Shown in pieces: positions 6,439 through 14,849 of a stretch of DNA of 20,317 nucleotides; positions within the stretch are counted from its first letter, which is position 1, and the number at the start of each line of letters is the position of its first letter. The notes below the pieces were generated by a model. The model saw nothing but the letters and a program-made list of their open reading frames with translations. It made no database searches and was not told the origin of the DNA. This DNA is from a virus: the IMG/VR virus record IMGVR_UViG_3300038825_000183, positions 1 to 20,317 of that record. One strand, written 5' to 3'. Both the position numbers and the translations under genes were made by a program.

Positions 6439-6762
6439 ACCTGCCTTTTTACCACTCTTCTTTTGTTTAGCGGCCTGTTTCATAGATTCTGTTGTGTTAC
6501 CATCATTATCTAAATCTATGTAATCAGGTTTAGCACCTGCACTTTTCTTTTCAAACTTCTTAATTGCTCCACCAAGATTATAACCCATATCAAACTTTTT
6601 TTGTTGAGTCATCATACCCATAGCGTCTTGTGTTTTAGGTGTAGCTGAACCTCTAGTTCTGTTTTTCTCGGCAAGTCCACCCATCATCATCGGCTTACGT
6701 GGTGATACCATACCACCACCATACATCTTAGTTGGGCGTTGTCCGTTATTATACGTCTTCAT
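6436..6762 (-). CDS. Small Met/Gly/Lys-rich protein with a DxDxDG loop
   Basis: This 108-residue basic protein is the last gene of the virion block. Its start is supported by AGGAGA just upstream in the 18-base gap after the 1654-residue gene. The N-terminal half is rich in Met, Gly, Pro and Lys (MYGGGMVSPRKPMMMGG) and is probably disordered. Then comes GYNLGGAIKKFEKK and a short calcium-loop-like motif, D83-x-D85-x-D87-G88 with E92, followed by a lysine-rich end. Similar small proteins with an IDLDNDGN-like motif near the C-terminus are common in marine phage contigs, as far as I recall, with no known function. Co-transcription with large virion proteins suggests a minor structural or DNA-associated component. 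A full EF-hand is not visible. Confidence 0.75.
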   Translation of the reverse strand: MKTYNNGQRPTKMYGGGMVSPRKPMMMGGLAEKNRTRGSATPKTQDAMGMMTQQKKFDMGYNLGGAIKKFEKKSAGAKPDYIDLDNDGNTTESMKQAAKQKKSGKKAG

Positions 6763-6780
6763 TGTTTTCTCCTGAGTTGT

Positions 6781-9700
6781 TTATGTTCGTAATTCTGTTG
6801 CATCAGGACTTCCGGGTTTAACTCCTCCTGATCTTTGAAAGTTTAATTCTTCCATTTGGCTACGGAAATCTCCAATGGCTTTATCAGGATCACCTATATT
6901 ATATTTACCTGTCAGTGTACCAAATGGAGTCATTGTAGGAACATCTCCCGGACCTACTTTCATAATTGTATCTCCAGCACCCTCTATCAAACCTTGTCTT
7001 CTCATAAGATCGTCTTTAGCTCTACCTTCTTCAAACAAAGTCTGCTCTTGACCAACTGCAGGTCTAGAAGATGCAAGAGCTTCTTCAGTAGATGCGTACT
7101 TAACACCTTGTTTGGCAACAGCACTTAATAACAAATTGTCAAACAATACAGCATCCTCTCCTCTAAGTGGTTTACCTGTCCTTATAGATTTAACAACAAG
7201 TCTAGCTATCTCTGGGTCGTTTATCATGGCTTGGAAAGCATTAAACTTTTGTACCCTTGCTGTTTGTAGCACGGCTTCTGTCATTAGATACTTCAAGCTA
7301 ACAACACCACGAGCAACAGAATAGACTCTACTTATGTATGATTCTACAGATAAACCTGTAGGTATGCCAGTTAAATTTATGTTACCTATCTTTGTAGGTT
7401 CTTTACCTGCAAGTAGTTCAGCAATTGTTACCATGTCATCATAAAATTTATCAGGATCAACAGGTTTGCCGCTATTATCAAGCATACCATCAGCACCTCT
7501 TGTTAGAAGAGTTTTGATTGTACCATCTTTTTGAGCTAAAGGTCCTCCTGATATACCGTCTAATAACGCTTTTGGATTTACTTTAAGTGGAACATTATCT
7601 AAAAATGTGCTTGAAGTCATATCTAAAGATAAACTAGGTTTACCCATAACTTTATCTTGAGATACAGATGTAAGTTTTTCCATAAACTGTCTAGCGACAA
7701 ACCTATCATACTGTTGTATTTTTAATTTTTTATCTTTCACAGATAAACTCTTATCTTGCATTAAACTCTTTATAAAACCTTTTCTCACGTTGTCTAGATT
7801 TGCAAGTCCTACGTCTCCCTGTTGTGCTTGAGCAAATACAAAATCAGGAGTTAAATCTTTACCATATTTTTGACCAAGCTCGATTTGTATTTTAACTTCT
7901 TGAGCTTCAATACCTTTTCCTTTTCGTATTAGTTCTGTTTTTTCTGTGATTATTTTCTTAACATTACTAACTGCTTGTCTAGCAATATCACTCTTCAAGG
8001 CTAGTTGCTCTATGCCGATTGAATCAAATATCTCTTGAATGTCATTATCATTAAACATATCTACTAATTCATTTGTTTTTGGATCACGCATCTTAGCTTG
8101 TTTCATGTGATTTATTAGGTTCATAACATCTTCTTCTTTATAATCTAATGTTATTCTACCATCTGTCATTTCACCTTGAGTTAAAAATTGTTTACTCAAT
8201 TTAGGATTTTTATGTAATTCCAACATGTTCTTACCAGCTTTAGTGTTGGTTAAGACTTGAAATTTCATTTGATCAATCCAGTTCTTTTTAAAAGTCTGTG
8301 TTCCAACTTCACCTGCAACAAACTCATATCTAGCTGGAGTGCCTGCTATTTCATCAGCAGTGCTTACAAGTTTACCACCATACACACTTGCCATTTCAGA
8401 AAACAAATTATTAAAAGAAGTTACTCCTGCAGGGGTGCTTATATCTTTTCTTGCTGCAATTTCTGATGAAAACCAATTTACAGGATCTTGATTAACACTT
8501 CCATATTTAATCATACCGTTTGAAAGTTTTGTTTTAGCGTAACTTGACCATCTCTTTCCTATGCCTGACTCATATATTGCAGAAGTATTTTGCCAAGTGC
8601 CGTTTGCATCTACTAGTCCAGCCATAACTTCAGGTCCTACGGCTGTACCTCCATCTGGCTGTAGTAATCCTATTTTAAAACCTGTATCTTTATTTTCTGC
8701 AGTCTTCATAATTAATTTTTTTATTTCCCCTACAGGCAGTGCTTGTCTTGTTGCTCCAAATCTATATTGTTGTTGAGACAAACTTGATAATACAAGTTGA
8801 TAGTCTGTAAAATTAATTGGTAGTTTTAAACCGGGTATTCCATCGAAACCCATTTCAGCATTGCCGTTTTTCAACACAGTCCATATTTGTAAATCAGTAG
8901 CATCAGGGTATATTTCTTTTATTTTATCTACAAGTGGATCTAGATTAGGATTTGATTTAAACATCCTTCCTGCTGCTTCTTGAAATACATTACCTAACTT
9001 ACCTTGAATAACAGTGGGTAGTTTAGTTCCTGCAATATCTTTTGCCGCATCACTTCCCTGCAACACTGTTTCTTCTATGCCATTTAGATACTGATCATAG
9101 ATTGGTGCAAAATCCATTTCTGCATTCTTATTGTTTGCTCGTAGTGTTGTAAATTTATCTGATGCAACTTTAAAACTACTTTTCTTGTTTCCTATAAATG
9201 ATGTTGATATATTTTTACCAATCTCTTGAGGTAAAGTATCTATAGCTATCTGTGCTTTGTTTGCACCTTCTAACACAGCTAATTTAAATTGTCCTAAAGT
9301 ATCGTTGGTTGCCTTTATGATTTGTTGTTCATTGTATCCAAGACCTTTCATTAACTCTGCTTTTGAAGTTCCCAAAGATTCAAGAACAGTATCATAATCT
9401 GTGTAAGCTCCCGGTGTGTCTGAAAGTTTTACTCCTGCTGCTTCCATTAACATAAAAGCTGTGGTATCATCTATGTCTTTATTGAAGTGTGCAATTTGAT
9501 CTGTAACTTGAGATTGTGAGTTTCTTAAATACTTTGATAACCCCTCAGTAAAATTTTTGATACTAGGATCAAGATTAGGAACAAATCTTAAATTGTTTAA
9601 CTCTCGTAGTGCTACTGCTAACTGTGTGTTTAAATCAGTCTGTTGAATTATATTTTCAGACAATCTTTGAAACTCGTGGTTCAACGTGTCCATTCCTTTT

Positions 9701-11745
9701 ACAGATAGCTTATCACCTAGTTGTCCTGCTTTTGATCGTAGTATATCCAAAGTAGATATGTTAGCTAAAGTGTTAACTATTATGTCAGGCTCTTTTATTA
9801 AAGGTTGACCATTTCTATCTTTCATACTTAGTATCTTAGTTGTTATTTCTTCTGCTCTAAGTATACCTGCTTCCATTCTAGATGCTAACTCAGGGTTAGT
9901 TCCCCCTAATAACTTTAAAAATTTATCTGCTTTTTGTTGCTCAGTTCCCTTTAACAAAGTTTTAAATATCTTTACACCAGCATCAACCAAACCTTTAGCT
10001 GTAGTAACTGAATCTACAATTCCCAAAGCTCTGTTAGATATAGGTGCAGTGGCGTAGTTACCTAAAACAACTCCACCTATTTCAAACATGGTAGCACTTG
10101 AATCAGGAAAGTAAAATTGCTGTGTGTTTTTAAGTAGAGATATACCATATGAAATACCAGCTTCTGTGGTAAGAGCTTCTCTTAAATCTTGAGGTATAAT
10201 GTTTCTTATGAATAAAGAATTTTTGTAAGAAACTTGATCTTCTAATTCTTGAGTGACATTTTGATAAGCTTTCTCCCACTTATCATCTATAGTTCTCTTA
10301 TCTTCTAAACTAATTTGTCTCTTCTTAAGTGCAACTATTCTAGCATCCACTATTTCCATATCAAGTAGAGCTGCTTTGTTTCCTTCATATATTTTTTTAT
10401 ACTCACTACTTCTTTGTATAGCGTTCATAACTCCGTTTGCTTTCCAGTTTCTATAAGCTATTGAGTTTATTTTAGTAGTATCATTAACATGTTCCCTTAT
10501 CAAAACGGCAGGAGTTTTTTTATTTTTATTTATTGCAGAAGCGTATGCTTCTTCAAATGTTGATTCTGCATCACCATATTTCTTTTTAATAAAATTTCTG
10601 AAAGCTCTATCTTTTAAAAAATAGCGACCAACTTTAACTGCTTGGAAAGGTGCTGATACAACACCACCAGCAAGAAATTCTTCTATAGCAGTCTCAGTTA
10701 TACTAGGACTCCACCTGAATATAAGGTCAGCCGTATCTTGTGATACTCCTGTCTTTTGAGAAAATTCTTCGGCCGCATAAGTTATGTGTCCAAGATCAAC
10801 CCCACCATCTCTCTGTTTAGGATTATCTTTTGGATCTTTAAACTCGTCATCAAAGCTAAAAAAGTTTGCAGTGGCAATAGCTACGTCAGCAACAGCTTCC
10901 ATACCCCACAGAGCTAAATTACCTACTCCTGCTACGGTGTCTCTACCTAATTGACCTACTCCTGCAACTTTAGAAAGTTCTCCACTTGCTTGAGCTTTGA
11001 GTATGTTTAACTTTTGATACTGATTTAAGGATGTATACTTGTCTAACATTGCCTTGAAAGATACAACTCTTTCATTAAAGTCAAGTACAACTGCACCCTT
11101 CCCTGACTTATCTGATAAAGGAAATATGGTTTTTTGACCCATAGTTACAGTTTCTTTTGTGTCATCATCTTTGATTAATACTTTTTTCTGATCTACATCA
11201 ACACCTATGTTTGGAAGACGAACTTGTTTGCTTTCATCTACAGTGCCAAATTGTCCAAGAAGTTTCACAATAGGTAGCACACCTACTCTACCGTCAGGTA
11301 GCACAACTTTAGTGCCTTGATTTGCTACCAACGCCTGCAACTTATCTTCGTAAGTCATCTCTGAGCCGAACTGTCTAATAGGAGAATCATCCAAACTTTC
11401 TATGGTTACCTTGCCATCATCACCTTTAAGAAACCCTAAACTTTCTGTTCCTTTTACATTTTGCTGTATTGCGTTAGCTAGTTCTTCTTTCGATAGTATT
11501 TGTCTGTTTGGTCCTTGAGCTTCTTTGTACATGTCATAGTAGGATACAGAACTTTTATAACCTGTAGCACTTTCCATTCCCTCTCTAAAGGCGTTAGGAT
11601 TATTTACCTGCCCACTAAAGTAACGTGCATCTAGCTCACCAGCAGGCAGATCTGTGATAGATATAGAACTATAGTCAAAGGGTTTGTCCTTATCCTCTAG
11701 TCTTTTATATACGTCACCAAACTGTTGTTGTACATTTTCAGCCAT
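6781..11745 (-). CDS. Giant internal virion-type protein (1654 residues)
   Basis: This is the largest gene of the window, encoding a soluble, mostly helical protein. I recognise no named domain. A beta-type region near residues 140-225 includes VVLPDGRVGVLPIV. A Gly/Ala-rich hydrophobic stretch at about 258-296 (contains VAGVGQLGRDTVAGVGNLAL) and another at about 345-370 could insert in a membrane. A charged coiled-coil-like region sits near 460-520. The rest alternates helices and short loops. The size, low cysteine content and possible membrane-active helices resemble ejected core proteins such as T7 gp16, which form the channel for DNA entry. I could not find a lytic transglycosylase or RNA polymerase motif. 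It starts three bases after the stop of the 661-residue gene, with AGGGGA about 12 bases upstream, so the two are coupled. Role inferred from size, composition and position. Confidence 0.72.
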   Translation of the reverse strand: MAENVQQQFGDVYKRLEDKDKPFDYSSISITDLPAGELDARYFSGQVNNPNAFREGMESATGYKSSVSYYDMYKEAQGPNRQILSKEELANAIQQNVKGTESLGFLKGDDGKVTIESLDDSPIRQFGSEMTYEDKLQALVANQGTKVVLPDGRVGVLPIVKLLGQFGTVDESKQVRLPNIGVDVDQKKVLIKDDDTKETVTMGQKTIFPLSDKSGKGAVVLDFNERVVSFKAMLDKYTSLNQYQKLNILKAQASGELSKVAGVGQLGRDTVAGVGNLALWGMEAVADVAIATANFFSFDDEFKDPKDNPKQRDGGVDLGHITYAAEEFSQKTGVSQDTADLIFRWSPSITETAIEEFLAGGVVSAPFQAVKVGRYFLKDRAFRNFIKKKYGDAESTFEEAYASAINKNKKTPAVLIREHVNDTTKINSIAYRNWKANGVMNAIQRSSEYKKIYEGNKAALLDMEIVDARIVALKKRQISLEDKRTIDDKWEKAYQNVTQELEDQVSYKNSLFIRNIIPQDLREALTTEAGISYGISLLKNTQQFYFPDSSATMFEIGGVVLGNYATAPISNRALGIVDSVTTAKGLVDAGVKIFKTLLKGTEQQKADKFLKLLGGTNPELASRMEAGILRAEEITTKILSMKDRNGQPLIKEPDIIVNTLANISTLDILRSKAGQLGDKLSVKGMDTLNHEFQRLSENIIQQTDLNTQLAVALRELNNLRFVPNLDPSIKNFTEGLSKYLRNSQSQVTDQIAHFNKDIDDTTAFMLMEAAGVKLSDTPGAYTDYDTVLESLGTSKAELMKGLGYNEQQIIKATNDTLGQFKLAVLEGANKAQIAIDTLPQEIGKNISTSFIGNKKSSFKVASDKFTTLRANNKNAEMDFAPIYDQYLNGIEETVLQGSDAAKDIAGTKLPTVIQGKLGNVFQEAAGRMFKSNPNLDPLVDKIKEIYPDATDLQIWTVLKNGNAEMGFDGIPGLKLPINFTDYQLVLSSLSQQQYRFGATRQALPVGEIKKLIMKTAENKDTGFKIGLLQPDGGTAVGPEVMAGLVDANGTWQNTSAIYESGIGKRWSSYAKTKLSNGMIKYGSVNQDPVNWFSSEIAARKDISTPAGVTSFNNLFSEMASVYGGKLVSTADEIAGTPARYEFVAGEVGTQTFKKNWIDQMKFQVLTNTKAGKNMLELHKNPKLSKQFLTQGEMTDGRITLDYKEEDVMNLINHMKQAKMRDPKTNELVDMFNDNDIQEIFDSIGIEQLALKSDIARQAVSNVKKIITEKTELIRKGKGIEAQEVKIQIELGQKYGKDLTPDFVFAQAQQGDVGLANLDNVRKGFIKSLMQDKSLSVKDKKLKIQQYDRFVARQFMEKLTSVSQDKVMGKPSLSLDMTSSTFLDNVPLKVNPKALLDGISGGPLAQKDGTIKTLLTRGADGMLDNSGKPVDPDKFYDDMVTIAELLAGKEPTKIGNINLTGIPTGLSVESYISRVYSVARGVVSLKYLMTEAVLQTARVQKFNAFQAMINDPEIARLVVKSIRTGKPLRGEDAVLFDNLLLSAVAKQGVKYASTEEALASSRPAVGQEQTLFEEGRAKDDLMRRQGLIEGAGDTIMKVGPGDVPTMTPFGTLTGKYNIGDPDKAIGDFRSQMEELNFQRSGGVKPGSPDATELRT

Positions 11746-11748
11746 ATA

Positions 11749-13734
11749 CTAGTTATCCCCTAGAGTAAATTCGTTACTTTTCTTTTCTTTGTTATCTTTA
11801 GATGTGTTACCTTGAATATTAACTGGTGCAATATCCTGTGCTTTGCTAAATCTACCTATAAATAGACCATCTTTATTACCAAGTTTACTATCTGCAAGTT
11901 GATCTTTATGTCTCGTGCTTATTTCAAAGACAGTGTTTACTATATCACCACCAGCCATATTTTGCATGAGGTGTGCAGATGCTACTTCTTTAACATCACT
12001 AGACATATATGCTTGAAAAATTACTTTCTTTCTTTCTGCATCTTGAGCAATAGCTTCAGCTATTTCTTTTAAAGCAAGATGTTGATTTTTGTCTGATAAA
12101 AATAAAAGTTGTAAACCTTCTTGTATTCTAGCTACGTCATCATCAGATATTCTAGGTCCTGCCTGAGTTCCACCTGTATTTTGAATATCAGCAGCTAATC
12201 TAAATGTCATTCTAGTAGCATAAAATTTTAACAAAGCATTTTTTATTCTTTGTTGATTCCCAGAAGCAACAGCGTCAGCATATTCTTGTTGTTGAGCTTG
12301 AAATAAACTTGTGAATTTACGTACTAAACGACCATCTCCACCAAAAGCTTCTACGGACTTTTGAATTAAATCAGTTACAACACCACCAAAAGCTACCACA
12401 GTTCTCGGTATATCGGCAACAGCACCTGTTTCTGCACCACCATCTATTAAATGTTTAACTTGTATAGCGTCAGTTTCTAAGTCTTGTGCCGATCTTAATT
12501 TTATAGCCATACTTGCACGAGGACTACTACCCCCTACTAGTTGTTTTAAAAGACCTTGATTCTTTAAATCAAGTTGACCATTTAAACCAAATTGTAAATT
12601 TGATTGGTATCTAAACCTAGTAGGTAAGGCGTTAGATATTACTGTTAATAACACTTGAGGATCATTATACAAATTTTGATTGTATCCTAATCTTTTTAAT
12701 TCTGTTCTTACATCATCTGCTAATCTTGCGTTATTTATGTTTGATGGATCATCAACATTTGCAAGATAAGGAGTAACGACTCCTATTGCATTAACTATTT
12801 CTCCTGCAGTTACTTTTTGTATCACTTTACCTTCGTGAATAGTTGTTCCTTGATCTTTAGCAAATTTATTTAACTTATTTGCCACATCACTAATCTTTAT
12901 AGGTTTACTTGTATCGATACCATGAGTTCTAGGAGCTAATCGTTTTAAAATATCTATTTGATTTTCATTAAAAACTCTTGTTCCATCAGCTTGCATATTT
13001 CTAAAAAAATCATTAGTTCCTATTGCAAGTTTAGTGTCACTAAATTCATACATTGTAGGTTTACTATCAGAATAGTCACCAGTTTCTTTTATAAATCTAT
13101 CTAACTCTTTTACAGACGTACCAACTCTTTGTGCTACTATTCTAGCAAGTGCAGGTATACTGCTGATGTAATCCCATTGCGATTTTTTAAATGTGTAAAC
13201 TTTTTTACCGTTTGCTGTTTTGTCTTCTTCTAATATTAAATTGTTTTGCCAAGCGTCAGCTAGACTAGTTATCATCGTATTTGTAAGATTTCTATCTTTT
13301 TCAAACAACTTTAAAAAATCAGGATTTAATACTGTAGACATTTGAGTGAATGTATCTTCTTTCTTTGCCTGATCATTTGCTGATTCATAGTTAGCACCTC
13401 TTGGTATGTATATTTTACCATCTCTAAAAAATCTATTATACCCTTTGGCTTTTATTTGGTCTTTAAAAAAATTACTATTAAACTGATCGCTGAGTACGTT
13501 GAACACTGCTGCATTTTTTGTATCATCTTTTACAGGTACATCTTTGGCGTAGAACGCTTTCCATTTTTGTTCTTCTTCTATTAGTTTTCTTCTTTTTTGA
13601 AAATCTCTTTTGTCAGCTTTTACAGCAGCTTCTTCGTCAGCTTCTACTTTTCTTTGAAAAGCAACGTTTTGATTGTACTGTTGAGCAGCACCTTTAATAG
13701 CATTTTTAAAAAAACTTCCTACATTTAATCCCAT
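11749..13734 (-). CDS. Internal virion-type protein (661 residues)
   Basis: This large, mostly helical protein shows no recognised domain. The start ATG overlaps the preceding stop (TAATG) and has a strong AGAGGAAG upstream. The N-terminus holds a small-residue segment (MGLNVGSFFKNAIKGAAQQY) followed by a highly charged coiled-coil stretch at about residues 25-65 (EADEEAAVKADKRDFQKRRK). The remainder is helical with Gln/Ala/Asp-rich parts and a polar C-terminal tail (about residues 630-661). No signal peptide, transmembrane helix or cysteine cluster is evident. It directly precedes the 1654-residue gene with a three-base gap. Two adjacent large helical proteins at the end of a late operon are the arrangement of T7-like internal core proteins gp15 and gp16, so this is the gp15-like candidate. 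That is an analogy of position and style, not homology that I can show. Confidence 0.7.
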   Translation of the reverse strand: MGLNVGSFFKNAIKGAAQQYNQNVAFQRKVEADEEAAVKADKRDFQKRRKLIEEEQKWKAFYAKDVPVKDDTKNAAVFNVLSDQFNSNFFKDQIKAKGYNRFFRDGKIYIPRGANYESANDQAKKEDTFTQMSTVLNPDFLKLFEKDRNLTNTMITSLADAWQNNLILEEDKTANGKKVYTFKKSQWDYISSIPALARIVAQRVGTSVKELDRFIKETGDYSDSKPTMYEFSDTKLAIGTNDFFRNMQADGTRVFNENQIDILKRLAPRTHGIDTSKPIKISDVANKLNKFAKDQGTTIHEGKVIQKVTAGEIVNAIGVVTPYLANVDDPSNINNARLADDVRTELKRLGYNQNLYNDPQVLLTVISNALPTRFRYQSNLQFGLNGQLDLKNQGLLKQLVGGSSPRASMAIKLRSAQDLETDAIQVKHLIDGGAETGAVADIPRTVVAFGGVVTDLIQKSVEAFGGDGRLVRKFTSLFQAQQQEYADAVASGNQQRIKNALLKFYATRMTFRLAADIQNTGGTQAGPRISDDDVARIQEGLQLLFLSDKNQHLALKEIAEAIAQDAERKKVIFQAYMSSDVKEVASAHLMQNMAGGDIVNTVFEISTRHKDQLADSKLGNKDGLFIGRFSKAQDIAPVNIQGNTSKDNKEKKSNEFTLGDN

Positions 13735-14315
13735 TAAACTACTTCCTCTTGTTCTACCTCTTCAGGAGCTATGGCAATAAAACCTTTTGCCACCACAGTC
13801 TCAGGTTCAGGATCTTCTTCTATTGTATCTGCTACCGATGTTATGTACTCATAAAGATCAGGATTTCTCTTTTCCATGAGAGTCATAATTGTCCGATCAT
13901 CGATGCCTTCATCCATTTCATACAGACCATCATCTGTGTTGTACCCTCGCACTGGTATGTTTTCTTCTTCTGCTATAGACATCAGGTACACGGCTATAGG
14001 TCCTTTAATTATTTCTGCCACGTCAGGAGTGAAATGTCCTTGACTAAATCCCCCTATTGCAATGGTGTTTGTTATCTCTTGGATAGACACACCTGAGATC
14101 ATTAGCTTTTCCATTTGTGTACGAACTTCAGGTGTCTCTAATCTATCTATAATAGCATCTACTGCTGTTGCAGGACTAGAGTGTACAGGAGGTTTTTCCC
14201 ACGCCCACTTACCTCTAGGTTGCGTAAATGACCATCCGGGAGGAGCTTTGTTAAAGTCATTCATACCTCCTGCTGATCTGTTTTGAGGATTTATTGTAGG
14301 TTTCATATCAGTCAT
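13734..14315 (-). CDS. Unknown virion-block protein with PPGWSFTQPRGKWAWEKPP motif
   Basis: This 193-residue acidic protein has a Pro/Trp-rich N-terminal motif (PPGWSFTQPRGKWAWEKPP, about residues 25-43). Helical segments follow (VDAIIDRLETPEVRTQMEKL and neighbours), then a Gly-rich turn (IAIGGFSQGHF). The long C-terminus is very acidic, ending EEVEQEEVV. The Pro/Trp motif is familiar to me from uncharacterised proteins of marine tailed phages, but I know no function for it. The start follows the previous stop by eight bases, with only a weak GGAT site; a second in-frame ATG three codons on is possible. The stop overlaps the next start (TAATG). The very acidic tail and location between virion genes would fit a chaperone, scaffold or connector accessory; this is conjecture. 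Confidence 0.7.
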   Translation of the reverse strand: MTDMKPTINPQNRSAGGMNDFNKAPPGWSFTQPRGKWAWEKPPVHSSPATAVDAIIDRLETPEVRTQMEKLMISGVSIQEITNTIAIGGFSQGHFTPDVAEIIKGPIAVYLMSIAEEENIPVRGYNTDDGLYEMDEGIDDRTIMTLMEKRNPDLYEYITSVADTIEEDPEPETVVAKGFIAIAPEEVEQEEVV

Positions 14316-14323
14316 GTTTATTT

Positions 14324-14839
14324 TTATCCGTAATATTTAGGAGCAAAACTTGGCTTCTTTGTCTTAGTTCCTACAGATATTTTACTGTAGTTAGCTAAGT
14401 TAATTGTTCTACCTGAACCATTATATATTCTCATTTGTTCAACGAGTGCTTTGATGGAAGGATTATCACCTGCATTTACTCTCATTATAGCGTCATTTAT
14501 TCTTGGTGTAAACCCTAGATCAGATGATCCTGCTTTAAACTTGGGAGTTCTTAGACGACTTGTTCCACTTATACCTCGTAGTTTTGCTTGGGCATGATCT
14601 ATTGGTTTATCAGGAGCAGCCACTGCTAAGAACCCACCTGCAAAATCCAAAGCAGTTCCAAGATAACCTGAAGTCTTTTTCATTTGATCGGCATAATTAA
14701 AGTTGTCAAAGTCAGAAGCTTTGAATGTATCGTAAGACTCATCGCCTGTCACAAAGTCAGTTACGGTATCATAAGCATCACCAACAAAAGTTGTTGCAGT
14801 ATCCCACGCACCTGTTAACCATTTCCACATTGTATCCAT
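14324..14839 (-). CDS. Small virion-type protein with amphipathic N-terminal repeats
   Basis: This 171-residue protein is unknown. AGAGGT, which touches the stop of the preceding gene, sits six bases before the ATG. The N-terminus contains two tandem 11-residue units, at 12-22 (WDTATTFVGDA) and 23-33 (YDTVTDFVTGD). Both have the aromatic-D-T pattern, giving an amphipathic helix that might touch membrane. A small hydrophobic patch follows (LDFAGGFLAVAAP, about residues 63-75). The C-terminal half is basic and Gly/Ser-rich, ending KKPSFAPKYYG. It sits between the helical repeat protein and the large internal-type proteins, so a T7 gp14-like ejection role is conceivable. No homologue is recognised, and the evidence for that role is only composition and place. 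Confidence 0.65.
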   Translation of the reverse strand: MDTMWKWLTGAWDTATTFVGDAYDTVTDFVTGDESYDTFKASDFDNFNYADQMKKTSGYLGTALDFAGGFLAVAAPDKPIDHAQAKLRGISGTSRLRTPKFKAGSSDLGFTPRINDAIMRVNAGDNPSIKALVEQMRIYNGSGRTINLANYSKISVGTKTKKPSFAPKYYG

Positions 14840-14849
14840 AATTTAACCT

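Noticed and set aside
6781-11745. Virion RNA polymerase or lytic transglycosylase in the 1654-residue protein
   Set aside because: No polymerase-type R/K/Y-G motif with catalytic Asp blocks and no clear transglycosylase Glu motif could be seen in the translation.
13749-14096. 115-codon open frame on the + strand
   Set aside because: It lies opposite the 193-residue gene, has no ribosome-binding site, and has a Cys/His/Phe-rich composition typical of an antisense shadow.
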